A stretch of 64,000 nucleotides of DNA from assembly GCA_036971615.1 (NCBI GenBank), contig JAYKKR010000051.1, positions 116,801 to 180,800 of the forward strand. Direction: 5' to 3'. This stretch comes from Amyloporia xantha. Lineage: Eukaryota > Basidiomycota > Agaricomycetes > Polyporales > Adustoporiaceae. Shown here in pieces: positions 34,436 through 46,833 of the stretch (position 1 is the first letter of the stretch; the number at the start of each line of letters is the position of its first letter). Under the pieces are notes generated by a model. The model made no database searches. It was not told the origin of the DNA and worked only from the letters and a program-made list of their open reading frames with translations. The translations under genes were made by a program, and so were the position numbers.

Positions 34436-35452
34436 ATGATTAATAATAATTTAACCTTAACTATAATAAATATATTAATAAATTTAATCGACGTATTATT
34501 AGTTTTATTACCTGTTTTACTTTCAGTCGCTTTTATGACTATTATTGAACGAAAACAATTAGCTGCACACCAGCGAAGAGTAGGTCCTAATACAACAGGA
34601 TATTACGGTATACTTCAACCTTTCGCAGATGCTCTTAAATTAATTCTTAAAGAAACTGTTATACCCTCTCAATCTAATAAAGTATTATTTTATTTAGCAC
34701 CTGTTTCTACTTTAGTGTTTAGTTTATTAGGCTGGGGTATAATACCTTTTGGTGAAGGTTTAACTCTGTCTGATTTTTCATTAGGTATTTTATATACTTT
34801 AGCTTTATCTTCATTGGGTGTATATGGTATTCTATTTGCAGGTTGGTCCGCTAATTCTAAATATGCCTTTTTAGGATCACTAAGATCTACAGCAGCTATG
34901 ATTAGTTATGAATTAATATTAAGTTCAGCAATTCTTATAGTAATATTATTAACAGGATCATTTAATTTTACTACAATAATTGAAAGTCAACAAGCTGTTT
35001 GGTTTGTAGTACCTTTATTACCAGTATTTATTTTTTACTTCATATCTATATTAGCTGAAACAAGTAGAACACCTTTTGACCTACAAGAAGCTGAATCAGA
35101 ATTAGTTGCGGGTTTCTTTACTGAACATAGTTCAATTATTTTCGTTTTCTTCTTTCTTGCGGAATATAGTTCAATTGTTTTATTTAGTTGTATTACAGCT
35201 ATCTTATTCTTTGGTGGATACAATGCACCCGAACTTTTTATTAACGAATCGTTCATCAATCTACAATCTATTATTTTAGGTTTAAAAACATGTATGTTTT
35301 GTTTTTTATTTGTTTGGTTCCGTGCTACTCTACCTAGACTAAGATATGATCAACTAATAGAATTCTGTTGGCTTAACTTATTGCCTGTAGCTGTAGCCTT
35401 TATTATACTAGTTCCTAGTATTTTAGTGGCTTTTGATATTGCTCCTTATTAA
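34436..35452 (+). CDS. nad1: NADH dehydrogenase subunit 1
   Basis: Complex I subunit at the quinone-binding junction. 338 residues with ERKQLAAHQRRVGPNTTG near the start of the protein, PFDLQEAESELVAGF in the conserved acidic loop and FVWFRATLPRLRYDQLIEF near the C-terminus. The full conserved length is present only in this arm; the arm 2 copy loses its last part. Followed by a GC cluster and trnI. Confidence 0.97.
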   Translation: MINNNLTLTIINILINLIDVLLVLLPVLLSVAFMTIIERKQLAAHQRRVGPNTTGYYGILQPFADALKLILKETVIPSQSNKVLFYLAPVSTLVFSLLGWGIIPFGEGLTLSDFSLGILYTLALSSLGVYGILFAGWSANSKYAFLGSLRSTAAMISYELILSSAILIVILLTGSFNFTTIIESQQAVWFVVPLLPVFIFYFISILAETSRTPFDLQEAESELVAGFFTEHSSIIFVFFFLAEYSSIVLFSCITAILFFGGYNAPELFINESFINLQSIILGLKTCMFCFLFVWFRATLPRLRYDQLIEFCWLNLLPVAVAFIILVPSILVAFDIAPY

Positions 35453-35623
35453 TTTAGCGCAACCCCCTACCCTACATCCCTCTCAACCCTCATCCCTCAT
35501 CTAGATGGTCCGAAGGATGGGATGAGAGGGTCGAGAAGAGGGATGGGAGGGATGAGGCGAGCTCTACTCGTTTTAAAAGAAGTATAGTATAAAATACGAA
35601 GGCAGCCGTAGGCGCTTCACAAA
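35453..35623. repeat. nad1-trnI spacer
   Basis: GC cluster (35460-35565) with CATCTAGATG and CATCCTTCGG-type words; missing from arm 2. A plus-strand TTTTAAAAGAAGTATAGT motif (35572-35589) lies ahead of trnI. Confidence 0.6.
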
Positions 35624-35694
35624 AAGCCTATGATTTAAGGGTAGAATAATTTCTTGATAAGGAATCTGTAGAAGTTCAAATCTTCTTGGGCTTA
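35624..35694 (+). tRNA. trnI: tRNA-Ile (GAU)
   Basis: Acceptor AAGCCTA/TGGGCTT, anticodon stem ATTTC/GGAAT with loop TTGATAA giving GAT, T-loop TTCAAAT. Intact here, damaged in arm 2. Confidence 0.9.
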
Positions 35695-35703
35695 TACTAG
35701 TAT

Positions 35704-35872
35704 ACGTAAATTAATAGTTACAGTGTTAGACTTAGCGTGCTTCGCTCATCCTACTTCCCTTTGTGTCGATGCCTCTCAACCTGCGACCGGCAACCGGCAT
35801 CCCTTGTCCATGGACAAGATGCCTATCATATCCTTCGATGAATGAGATAGAGAGGATGAGCGGACTAGGGCA
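35704..35872. other. Spacer at the centre of the inverted repeat
   Basis: 169 bp unique at first sight, but itself weakly symmetric: CGCTCATCCT (35743-35752) faces AGGATGAGCG (35853-35862), with a perfect palindrome CTTGTCCATGGACAAG at 35803-35818 flanked by GGCAT/ATGCC. So the centre of symmetry is at about 35810. Confidence 0.75.
35796..35823. repeat. Central hairpin palindrome
   Basis: GGCAT, two bulged bases, CTTGTCCATGGACAAG, ATGCC: a loop-less hairpin at the turn of the giant palindrome. Confidence 0.8.
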
Positions 35873-35881
35873 ATACTAGTA

Positions 35882-35945
35882 TAAGCCCAAAGAGAACTTC
35901 TACAGATTCCTTATCAAAATTATTCTACCCTTAAATCATAGGCTT
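35882..35945 (-). pseudogene. trnI: Damaged copy of trnI
   Basis: Lacks two bases in the anticodon stem (AATTTTGATAAGGAAT) and about five in the T-arm compared with 35624-35694, so no cloverleaf can form. Confidence 0.85.
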
Positions 35946-35984
35946 TGTGAAGCGCCTAGTATACTATACTTCTTTTAAAACGAG

Positions 35985-36948
35985 TGATACAGGACCATCT
36001 GGCATACTAGGAACTAGTATAATAGCTACAGGCAGAATTCTATTAGTTGATCATATCTTAGTCTAGGTAGAAAAACAAATAAAAAACAAAACATACATGT
36101 TTTTAAACCTAAAATAATAGATTGTAGATTGATGAACGATTCGTTAATAAAAAGTTCGGGTGCATTGTATCCACCAAAAAATAAGCTGTAATACAACTAA
36201 ATAAAACAATTGAACTATATTCCGCAAGAAAGAAGAAAACGAAAATAATTGAACTATGTTCAGTAAAGAAACCCGCAACTAATTCTGATTCAGCTTCTTG
36301 TAGGTCAAAAGGTGTTCTACTTGTTTCAGCTAATATAGATATGAAGTAAAAAATAAATACTGGTAATAAAGGTACTACAAACCAAACAGCTTGTTGACTT
36401 TCAATTATTGTAGTAAAATTAAATGATCCTGTTAATAATATTACTATAAGAATTGCTGAACTTAATATTAATTCATAACTAATCATAGCTGCTGTAGATC
36501 TTAGTGATCCTAAAAAGGCATATTTAGAATTAGCGGACCAACCTGCAAATAGAATACCATATACACCCAATGAAGATAAAGCTAAAGTATATAAAATACC
36601 TAATGAAAAATCAGACAGAGTTAAACCTTCACCAAAAGGTATTATACCCCAGCCTAATAAACTAAACACTAAAGTAGAAACAGGTGCTAAATAAAATAAT
36701 ACTTTATTAGATTGAGAGGGTATAACAGTTTCTTTAAGAATTAATTTAAGAGCATCTGCGAAAGGTTGAAGTATACCGTAATATCCTGTTGTATTAGGAC
36801 CTACTCTTCGCTGGTGTGCAGCTAATTGTTTTCGTTCAATAATAGTCATAAAAGCGACTGAAAGTAAAACAGGTAATAAAACTAATAATACGTCGATTAA
36901 ATTTATTAATATATTTATTATAGTTAAGGTTAAATTATTATTAATCAT
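35985..36948 (-). pseudogene. nad1: Truncated, frameshifted copy of nad1
   Basis: Open for 279 residues (36109-36948), identical to nad1 for about 255 residues. A one-base loss near 36181 (ITAYFLVDT for ITAILFFGGY) then shifts the frame. The last part has several short deletions and lacks the conserved C-terminal end, so this copy cannot make complete Nad1. Confidence 0.9.
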
Positions 36949-37680
36949 CTTTTTTCAAATTATTTAATTATTATTTTTTTAATCATTTATATTATACTCG
37001 TCTACCAACTTCCATCTCAAATACCATCGGCACGCCTCTCGACCCTCATCCCTCATCTAGATGGTCCGAAGGATGGGATGCAGGTCGCGGCACTCATCCT
37101 CATCCTGCGACCATGGTCGAGGATGCAGGATGGGAGTGCCGCATCTGCATGCCCCATCCTCCATCCCATCCTTCGGATGCCGAAGGATGGGATGCCGGTC
37201 GGAGTTGGTGTTGGTGATGGGGCACGGCACGGATGCGGCAAGAGGGTAATGGTATGGACGGGACGTTAAATGATAATTGACAGAAATATATATTCTTAGT
37301 CGTGCCCCATCCACCATCCTCGCTCGGCATCCTCTAGCAGGATGAGAGGCGAGGATGAAAGGATGGCACGAGGCATGGATCACAGCACGGTATAACCAAT
37401 TATAAACACGCATCTCTCGTATCAAATCCGTGCACCATCGACGCATGGATGAGCGCCGGGGCGCTGCGCTCATCCGGCAACCGGCAACCATGGTGCATCC
37501 ATGGATGAGAGGGTTGAGAGAGGATGAGGGGCAACCGCCATCCGGCATCCCATCCTTCGGATGCCGAAGGATGGCAGGGGCGCGCGAGGCACGTATATTT
37601 TTTATCGTCCTTTATGACGCAAGACACTGTAACTAATAAGATAGGTTATAACTTTTATACGATCGTATATGTTTTTACTT

Positions 37681-37751
37681 AATTCTCTTTTGGATTCGAA
37701 CCAAAATTGACACTTTAGAAGAATGATGTTCTACCTTTAAACTAAGAGAAT
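37681..37751 (-). tRNA. trnR: tRNA-Arg (UCU), arm 2
   Basis: Same cloverleaf as 33631-33701. Confidence 0.9.
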
Positions 37752-37756
37752 GTCGT

Positions 37757-37831
37757 AGAGTTAAGAAGGAATTGAACCCTAAATAAATAGACTTTGCAAG
37801 TCCACTACAGAACCATCTGTAAACTTAACCC
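37757..37831 (-). tRNA. trnC: tRNA-Cys (GCA), arm 2
   Basis: Same as 33551-33625. Confidence 0.9.
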
Positions 37832-38093
37832 TTTAAAAGAGTCTTCCGTGCAGGGCACGGCGTCGACGTTAGACAATATACTCTTTTACTAGATCATTAT
37901 CTCATAATTCTCCCGTCTCATCGTCTCCCCCCTCTAGCAACGTGCCCCGGCCCTCCCATCCTCTAGCCTCAACCATGGTTGCCGGGCAACCGGCAACCAT
38001 GGTCGAGAGAGTGATGTGCCGGAGAGGGAGGGTCGAGGGCAGAGATACTTCTTAATACGAATAAGAAACCATTTATAATGTTTTTATTAAATA

Positions 38094-38249
38094 ATGCCTC
38101 AATTAATACCTTTTTATTTTATAAATCAATTATCTTTTTCATTCTTAACTTTACTTGCTTTAATTTATATTATTTCTAAATACTTTTTACCTTTATTCAC
38201 ATTTCAACAAGTAATTAGAATGTATATTACTAAACTTAACAATAAATAA
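38094..38249 (+). CDS. atp8: ATP synthase subunit 8, arm 2
   Basis: Intact 51-residue copy, the same as 33133-33288: MPQLIPFYF start, single helix, basic tail. Confidence 0.95.
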   Translation: MPQLIPFYFINQLSFSFLTLLALIYIISKYFLPLFTFQQVIRMYITKLNNK

Positions 38250-38468
38250 ATACTAGCCCCACCTCTCTCTCGAGCCTCATCCCATCCTTCGGATGCCGAA
38301 GGATGGGATGAGCGCCGCGCCCCAACCATTCCTTGTCCTGCGCTGCAACCATGGATCATCCTTCGGATGGGACACAGGATGAGTAAGGGTCGTGGGTAGG
38401 ATGAGAATGAGAGAGGGGGATTAGAGCTCTTAAAGACTCATATTTCGCCCGTGTAATTATAATTTAAA

Positions 38469-38543
38469 AAGCCGAAAAAAGGGATTGAACCTTTATTTTA
38501 CCGTCATGAGTGGTATGTTTTAACCATTTAAACTATATCAGCT
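38469..38543 (-). tRNA. trnM: tRNA-Met (CAU) second gene, arm 2
   Basis: Same as 32839-32913. Confidence 0.82.
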
Positions 38544-39189
38544 CGAGCGACACCATCCTCTCCTCCGTGTCCATGGGCATGCATCCTCATCCGAGACCAT
38601 CCTGCATCCCTCATCTAGATGGTGCCATCCGAAGGATGGCAGGGAGAAGAGGGTTGTCCCCGGCCATCCCTGCCTCATCGTCGATGTAGCAGGGGGATAA
38701 GGAGTGAGTTAGACTTCTATAGGAAAAATTTAGTAGAAGTATAAAAACGAATACGTCTGAATTAACTATAAAATATTAATAAGATCATATAGGAGTATAG
38801 CCTTACAACGTAATATAATACGAAACATACTTAAGTGTTAGATATTTTATCGTCTTTACATCTTAAATATCAACATGCCATCCCATCCCTCTCATCCCTC
38901 ATCCTGCGACCATGGTCGAGGGATGCAGGATGCACCCTCAACCCTCTCATCCATGGATGCACCATGGTTGCCGGTTGCCGGGGCATCCTTTGGATGGGGG
39001 TGGGCTTGATATGATGACCTGCTCTGCAGTCATCCTGCTAGAGGATGCGAGAGACGCTATTACGTATAAATTTTCTTTATTTTTTTATCTCCACAAAATT
39101 ATTTTTGCTATAGATATATTATAAGTGACCCTTTTAACCTTACAAAATTATACTATAGTATAATCTCAGATTTAGATATCTTAACCCTC

Positions 39190-39263
39190 GGGTAAAATCA
39201 GAGACTTGAACTCTGAACATCGTCGCCACAAGACGTCATTTTGCCAATTAAACTAATATTACC
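39190..39263 (-). tRNA. trnH: tRNA-His (GUG), arm 2
   Basis: Same as 32117-32190. Confidence 0.87.
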
Positions 39264-39557
39264 TCTTTTAAACTAGTCGTGTCTTACTTATTTTTCGAAG
39301 CGCCTCCCTCTCCTCTCTCAACCCATCCGAAGGATGGGACACAGGAACGACCCATCCGAAGGATGGGTTGAGGGTCGAGAAGGGTTGCAGCAGGGGCTAG
39401 AGAGGGATGAGAGACGAGGAAGGGGTGATAATTAGTATCCTAGCGTAACTCATCCTGCGAGCCTCATCCCTCATCGTCGATGGTCCGAAGGATGGGATGC
39501 CGGTCGAGGGATGAGGCATGCGAAGCATGGCAAGACGAAGTTAATACGAAAAGCGTA

Positions 39558-40307
39558 TTAAACTTGATCTATCCATGCTAAATAATCTTGAACAGACACA
39601 GCTTCTACAGCAATTGGCATGAAACCATGATATACTCCACAAATTTCAGAGCATTGACCGTAGAAAGTACCAGTTCGTTCAGCTAAGATAGATGTTTGAT
39701 TTAATCTACCAGGTACACAATCTATTTTAATACCTAGTGAAGGTACTGCAAATGAATGAATTACATCAGCTCCAGTCACTATTAATCTAACATGAGTATC
39801 AGTAGGTATCATTACTTTATTATCTACGTCTAATAATCTGAATTGACCTAATTCTAAGTCAGATTCTGGGATCATATATGAATCAAATTCAATAGATTCT
39901 CCACTTTCATTAATATAATCGCTATATTCATAAGACCAGTACCATTGGTGACCTACTACTTTAATAGTAATTGTAGGAGAAATCACTTCATCTAGTAAGT
40001 ATAATAATCTGAATGAAGGGAAAGCGATAGCAATTAAGATTAAAGCTGGACTAATAGTCCAAATAAGTTCAATTAATGTTCCGTGATTAAGATATTTATG
40101 AACTATAGGAGATTTTTTAGAGTTGTAGTAATAGATTACTGAACCTAAAACCCAAAATACACCGACAGATATAACAACTAAGTAAAAAAAAATAGTATTG
40201 TGTAGTTCTACAATACCTGTAAAACCTGGAGCAGCACTATCTTGAAATCCTATTTGCCAAGGTTGTGGAGCGTCATTAAATATAGTATAAAATATTGTGT
40301 TTAACAT
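39558..40307 (-). CDS. cox2: Cytochrome c oxidase subunit 2, arm 2
   Basis: Intact 249-residue copy. It differs from arm 1 by one extra Phe (NTIFFYLVV), caused by three additional T in a T-run; all CuA ligands are present. A homopolymer expansion of exactly one codon would be tolerated, but also fits basecalling noise. Confidence 0.93.
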   Translation of the reverse strand: MLNTIFYTIFNDAPQPWQIGFQDSAAPGFTGIVELHNTIFFYLVVISVGVFWVLGSVIYYYNSKKSPIVHKYLNHGTLIELIWTISPALILIAIAFPSFRLLYLLDEVISPTITIKVVGHQWYWSYEYSDYINESGESIEFDSYMIPESDLELGQFRLLDVDNKVMIPTDTHVRLIVTGADVIHSFAVPSLGIKIDCVPGRLNQTSILAERTGTFYGQCSEICGVYHGFMPIAVEAVSVQDYLAWIDQV

Positions 40308-40561
40308 TTTTATATTTAGAAAAAAAATACACTCGATCTTAGTTTACTGTGTCCTCTAGCCTGCGACCCTCTCATCCCTCATCCTGCGACCATGGTCGAG
40401 GGATGCAGGATGCAGCGCCGGTCGAGAGGATGAGAGCTAAATACCCTGTCATCGATCATCAGCCCGCCATTGGCGACCTACATCCCTCGCATCCCTCATC
40501 GTCGAGGGGGGGGCGGGTATCCTAAGATTCATCTTAAGCAATTCTTCTACCGTAGTAAAAT

Positions 40562-40622
40562 CTAAGGACGAAAGGAATTGAACCTCTACATTTGCTTACT
40601 TTTAAGCCCGATTATTCCTTTA
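40562..40622 (-). tRNA. Truncated tRNA-like sequence, arm 2
   Basis: Identical to 30764-30824. Confidence 0.35.
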
Positions 40623-40623
40623 A

Positions 40624-40695
40624 AACATCCTATTGGATTCGAACCAATAAACCATAGCTTCGAAGGCCACTGCTGAACCATTCAGCATAAGATGC
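40624..40695 (-). tRNA. trnR: tRNA-Arg (UCG), arm 2
   Basis: Same as 30690-30761. Confidence 0.9.
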
Positions 40696-40810
40696 TAAAT
40701 CGTGCTCCGTGCCCCATCCTGCATCCCTCTCTCGACCCATCCTTCGGATGCCGAAGGATGGGATGGGATGAAGAGGGATGCGGATGGGCGCAAAACACGT
40801 TAATTTTAAG

Positions 40811-40893
40811 TACGAGCAAAGAGACTTGAACTCTTACGATCCAAAAATCATGAATTCCTAAGATTCACCCGGCTACCATTTCGGCACACTCGT
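40811..40893 (-). tRNA. trnL: tRNA-Leu (UAG), arm 2
   Basis: Same as 30494-30576. Confidence 0.9.
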
Positions 40894-40904
40894 CTAGATT
40901 AAGT

Positions 40905-40973
40905 AAAGAGTAGAGGATTCGAACCCCTGTCTATAATGTGTAAAATTACTGCTAAACCACTCAGCTAACTCCT
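40905..40973 (-). tRNA. trnV: tRNA-Val (UAC), arm 2
   Basis: Same as 30414-30482. Confidence 0.85.
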
Positions 40974-41109
40974 CCCTCTCATCCTCTCGAGCCTCGAGCC
41001 TCATCCCTCTCATCCATGGATGCACCATGGTTGCCGGATGCCGGTCGCCGGTCGAGAGGATGCGAACTGGATGAGCGAGAGAGGGTAGGGGGTGTTTCAA
41101 ATTAATTTA

Positions 41110-42775
41110 TTATCCAGCAGCACTTTCCAGTACAGCTACCTTGCTACGACTTTTGAGATGTTACCTAAATGGGTTAACTAAAGCCAATTCACTTAACATA
41201 GATGTTTTATTTCTTAATTGACTCGTCCTCCCGTGCAACATCGCTCAACATGGTTGCCCGATGAGGCACGGATGAGAGGACGTTAAATGAAAACTCAACT
41301 ATGAAAAAGCTCACCTACCTCCAGTTTCCCCCAGTTTAAGCTTCTTCCCAGCGACGGACAGTTAGTTCATCACGAATTCAATCTTCACCGTTGCGCTAGT
41401 GATCAACGATTACTCGAAATTCCTTCTTCATGCCACCGAATTGCAGATGACAATCCGACCATAATTTTATAAATTAACTTTCTTTAATGATTAGCTCCAC
41501 CTATTTTATTAAGTATTGCATCACTTTGTAAAAGTTTTTGTGGCACGTCTATAGCCCAGTACATGAGGGCCATAACGACTTGTCTTTGCCCCAAATGGAG
41601 TCTATCACTTCCATAAATTGTTAAGAATAAATTAACAACAGGGATTTCGTCCGTTAGAGGAATTAACCAAACTTCTCACGATACGGACTGACGACAGCCA
41701 TGCAACACCTGTAACTAAGTGTTTTTGGAAAACACTCCTTCTACAACGTAGAAGTTTGTATACAAGAACTGGTAAGGTTTTACGCGGGTTATCGTATTAA
41801 ATAACATGCTTCACTTCGTTTGCTCCGAGACCGACTAATTTTTTTGTTTTCAATTTTGCAATCGTACTCACAAGGCGGAATGGTTAACGTGTTAACATCG
41901 CCTCTAGTTAAAAAAACTAGGAACTACCATTCATCGTTGACAGAGAGGGGTACCGGGGTATCTAATCCTATTTCCTATCCTCACCTTCGTTTCTCAGCGT
42001 CAATCATTAGTGGTAAAATGCTTTCGCCCTAAGTATTCCCCTTAGGATCTATGGATTTAATCCCTCCTCTAAGTATTATTCAATATAACCTCTATTTGAT
42101 TCTAGCTTTAATTGATCTTAACCTAGTACGGCTATATTTAAGTTAAGATTTTCAAAGCAGCCTACAAACCCTTTACGCCTGTTTATGATGATTAACGTTT
42201 GCGTCTCTGGTCTTACCGAGTCTTCTGGCACCAGTTTTTGACGACACTATTAGTAAGGTAATATCATTATTTTCCCTTACGACATCACTTGTGTCACACA
42301 AATGATTTCAGTTAGCTAGTTCACTCTTGCGAGCATTGACTAATATTCTCGACTGCTGGTAGCGTATTAATTAAAAATACTACTTGGGAGATCTCATTCC
42401 CAATGTGGCCATCGGCTCTTTCAAGCTTAGCTATCGATCGTTGGCTTGGTAGGCTTTTACCCTATCAACTACCTAATCGAAATAAATAGAATCCTGTAGC
42501 AGATACGTCCTTTAATGATAAATATAGCTTATTTATTTTCTTTTCTTTAAAAAAGAAATATCTCCTATTTCTGAAGACTACAGGGTATCTTATTTACTGT
42601 CCTCACCTCTACACCTTATTTTCTAATATCCTTCGTTTACTCGTCTAACATCAAGTGCCGAGACGGTGAACTCTACGTCGAAAACAACGATTTGCATGTC
42701 TTAAAACTACTGAAAAACGTTCAATCGGAACCAAAATTAAATTCTTACTAAATTTAGACCGACATTGTCGTGTCG
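41110..42775 (-). rRNA. rns: Small subunit rRNA, arm 2
   Basis: Mirror copy of rns with the same GC-cluster insertion near its 3' end (about 41225-41282). Ends approximate; small indels such as GGGGGAAACTGG versus GGGGAAACTGG are present. Confidence 0.93.
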
Positions 42776-43049
42776 TATTTTATATGCTTCGTGCAATAAT
42801 TATATAACTCTTTTATTTTTGTCATCCCTCGACCGGCATCCCTCATCTAGATGGTCCGAAGGATGGGACGCAGGTTTGCATCCCTCGACCATGGTCGCAG
42901 GATGAGAGAGGAGCGCAGGATGCAGGATGGGGCACGGATGAGATAAATAAAAGAATCGATGACAATATAGATCTAACATCAAATGTATTTCAAAGGGGTT
43001 ATTAAGGATAACTAGCAAATTTATACAAAAGGAGGTAAAAAACCAAAAG

Positions 43050-46000
43050 CCACACAAACACACAAATTGTGGCGATCCTAAGGAAACCTTTATTATTTAA
43101 ACTTCCCGAAGTAAATCATTTTAGTAGGGAAAGGAAAGGAAATCAACCGAGACTCCGAAAGTAATGGTGAGTGAAATCGGAATAGCCTATATAACTTTAT
43201 ACGTTGAAAATATAACCAGAGAAGGTTAAGAAGTCCTGTAGACGTATAAAGATTATAACGTAAAAAGTACGATGAGAGAAAACTTGTCGGAATATAGGGG
43301 AACCATCCTCTAAGGCTAAGTATTATAAATTTAGCGATAGTGAAAAGTACTGTAAAGGAAAAGTTGAAAAGTATGTATTAATAGACATAGTGAAATAGTC
43401 TTGAATTAGTAACTCTATAAGCAGTCGAAATTTATATAAATATAAATGACGGCGTACCTTTTGCATAATGGGTCAGCAAGTTAATAGGAGTAGCAAGGTT
43501 AAAAGCCTTAGTGAAAGCGACTGGACTAACTAGCCTGCATCCTGCATCCCGCATCCCCTGGATGAGGGATGAGGGATGAGTGTATTTTTTGTTTCTACGT
43601 AAAAATAGGATAATCCTTTATTGTTTAAGTTTTGTGTCCTGCATCCTGCATCCCGCATCCCCTGGATGAGGGATGAGGGATGAGACAAGAAAACTATCAA
43701 TAAAGTTAATTATTTTCTAGGAATAGTGGTGGATAAGTTACTTCTATTAGACCCGAAGCTAGGTGATCTTCCCAAGACCAGATTATAATGGATCGAACGG
43801 GTGAATGTTGCATAATTCTCCGAAGAGTTTTGGGAAGCGGTGAAATGCCAATCTGACCTAGTGCTAGCTGGTTTTCTACGAAACATATGTAAGTATGACA
43901 TCTATTCAAAATTTATGGTGGTACAGCACTGAATTCCCAACAAAGATTAGCCTTCGAGCTAATATAATGTTTAGGTTGAGGGGACCTCGAAAATCTTACC
44001 AATGGAAGAGAAACTCGAAATGACATAAATTGATGATAGATATTCAGACTGCTCATGAGCAAGTTGAGTAGTCAAGACGGAAACAGCCGAGAACACGAAT
44101 ACAAGGTCCCAAATGATTATTAAGTGAAATTAAGGAAATAACATATTGAATGCAGTTGTAAAGTGAGCTTGGAAGTAGCTATCTTTTAATGACCGTAATG
44201 TAACAACGTAGCAGCCCTTAGAATGTTGTACCTAAAATTTAACGGGTCTAAATAATCAACCGATATCGTGTTTATTCTGAATACCGGCGAAGCCACGTAT
44301 TCCGAATACAGGTAGTAGAACATTCAGTATAACTTTTAATAAAACAGTGTTTCATTGTTTTTAGGTAACTGAAGAGATAATGCTGACATGAGTAACGTAA
44401 AAGAAGTTATAATACTTCTCGCCGAATACGAAAGGGTTATAAGGAAAGGTTAAACCGCCTTATGTTAATGCGGCCTCTAAGGACCAAAACCAAAGTTTTG
44501 GCTGATGAGTAGCTAACTGAAAGTCCATATGTAAATTAATGGACCAGGAAAAATAAGTTAACGCTACCGTACCCTAAACCGACACAGGTTCGTAGGTAGA
44601 GAATACTAAGGCGTAGAGCTAAAAGTTGTTAAGGAACTCGGCAAGTTCTCCTCATAAGTTTGACGACAAGAGGAACCGCCTGAAATTTAAATTAGGAATA
44701 ATTTATTTATTAAGGTGGTGGCACAAAATCGGAGGCCCCGACTGTTTACTAAAAACACAATTCAGAGCAATGATTAAGATAATAGTATTCTGAATGAAAT
44801 TTGCCCAATGCCATTAATATAAGAGAGGTAATGACGAAAGTTACTAATCGAAAGTCTGGTTAATAGCGGTCTTAACTATGAGGATCCAAAGGTAGCAAAA
44901 TCAGTTGGCCATTAAATGTGGTCTGGTATCAATAGTGTAACGATGGTCTCACTGTCTCTACAACTTGCTCAGTGAAATTGAATTACCCGTGCAGATGCGG
45001 GTTGCCTCCAGGTGGACGGGAAGACCCTATGCAGCTTTACTGTAGTTAGTTATCATGTTGATCTACAACAACCTCGGTTAATAGTGATTAGGGAAGTCGA
45101 TAGACGAAAGATGGAATACCTCTAACTAAGGTTGGGTCAATGTTTACCTTATAATTTGTAAAATTAGAGGAGAGTTGACTAATTGGCAGTTTGACTGGGG
45201 CGGTCGTCTTTGATAAAGTAGCAAAGTACATCCAAAGATTTTTTTATTAATAAATATCCTTCCTCCATCCCGCATCCCGCATCCCCTGGATGAGGGATGA
45301 GGGATGAGAGAAAGATATACTAACTTAAAGTTTATAGATGAAATACCTCGTATTTTTATTTATATAATAAATTTTTAAAAAAAGGTAGAGCTAGATTATT
45401 GTATGGGGAACAATCTACCAGTGAGAAAGGTAGTAATCGGCGTAATGGCGGAAAGCATGCCTAACTGTAAGACCTAGAAGTCGCACAGATACGTAAGTAG
45501 GGCATAGTGACCCTTCGCTATATTATGGAATAGACGGGGATCAATCGATAAAAGTTACGCTAGGGATAACAGGCTGATAGCTGGTGAGAGTACACATTGT
45601 CCCGGCTGTTTGGCACCTTGAATATATAATAATATTGCAAAATTACATCGGGGACTATAAATAGAAATATTTATATAGAAATTGGCTATATGCTGGAACA
45701 CCCTTAAGCTTTAAGTACTCATTTATTTTTATAAATTGTAAAAATCTTAAAGATTGGGCAATCAGCAGGAAGTTACCTATTTAGGTTATAGCAACTGTAA
45801 AATTTGTAACCCCTCAACGACTACACGCCAACATCCTGGAGCTACATAAATGTATTCTTATGCAGGATGAAGATATAGTCTAATCTTAATCGAAAGATTA
45901 AGCCCTCAGCCATCCTGCGACCCATCCGAAGGATGGGTTGCCGGTCGAGATGAGAGAGGGGTATATTTGATATACTAATATTTGCGATGTCGACTCAACC

Positions 46001-46455
46001 TATCCTCCGGGGGAAGAAGCTTGGAAGGGTTCGGCTGTTCGCCGATTAAAAGGTTACGCGAGTTGGGTTTAATACGACGTGAGTCAGTATGGTCCCTATC
46101 TTCTGGAGGAAAAATAGTAAAAAGGGGCAGACCTTCTAGTACGAAAGGATCAATAGGCTGTGTTTCTCTAGTGTACCAATTGTTGAAGCGTGCCCGGCAT
46201 CCCTCCTGCTCTCATCGTCGATGGTGCAGGGGATGAGCGATCATCAAAGGATGGGCACGCGTAAGCATAGTTGGGTAGCCACAAACATGATAGATAAGCG
46301 CTGAATGAATATGAAGCAGGAAGCTATCTAGATACTATCATTAGATTCTTCTAGAATCTAATTTTGTAAGAAATAGAACATTTCTAGATAGGATGAAAAT
46401 GAAATTACTGTGAGGTATTTAGTTTATCATTACTAATTTATTAAATAGACTTGAT
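43050..46455 (+). rRNA. rnl: Large subunit rRNA, arm 2
   Basis: Mirror copy of rnl with the same intron and GC-cluster insertions. Visible small differences, for example GGAAACC for GGGAAACC near its 5' end. Confidence 0.93.
45619..45984 (+). mobile_element. Group I intron in rnl, arm 2
   Basis: Same ORF-less intron as 25391-25759, three bases shorter (366 versus 369). One of these losses is inside the Q-like element (CAGGAAG for CAGGGAAG). Confidence 0.87.
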
Positions 46456-46478
46456 GTTAAGGATTGTTCATTGCACGA

Positions 46479-46550
46479 ATGAGTATAGTTAAGCTGGTAT
46501 AACATCTACCTTCCAAGTAGAGATCATCAGTTCGAATCTGATTACTCATA
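46479..46550 (+). tRNA. trnG: tRNA-Gly (UCC), arm 2
   Basis: Same as 24820-24891. Confidence 0.93.
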
Positions 46551-46833
46551 TCATCTCCCATAGCATCCGGCGCTCAACCATCCTGCTCTCATCTAGATGG
46601 TGCCATCCGAAGGATGGCCGGTTGCCATTCGACATCGTCGATATAAAAGAATAGCATCACGGTCTGCTCATTGAGCCCATGACCAACCATTTAAGCAGCC
46701 AAAACGAGTTGCGCACAGCTCGCTTCGTAATAACTTTGGTGATACATAACGTGCCCATGCTCTCACCTGCAGCGCATCCCTCATCTAGATGAGGGATGCA
46801 AAGGATACGGATGAGCGCACAGCACGGAAAATA

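Larger units (their letters stand above)
7358..35703. repeat. Arm 1 of the large inverted repeat (about 28.3 kb)
   Basis: Everything from here through trnI is present again in reverse orientation at 35873-64000. Position 7358 mirrors the last base of the window, so the outer border is not seen. Genes in this arm are intact except dpo. Confidence 0.95.
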
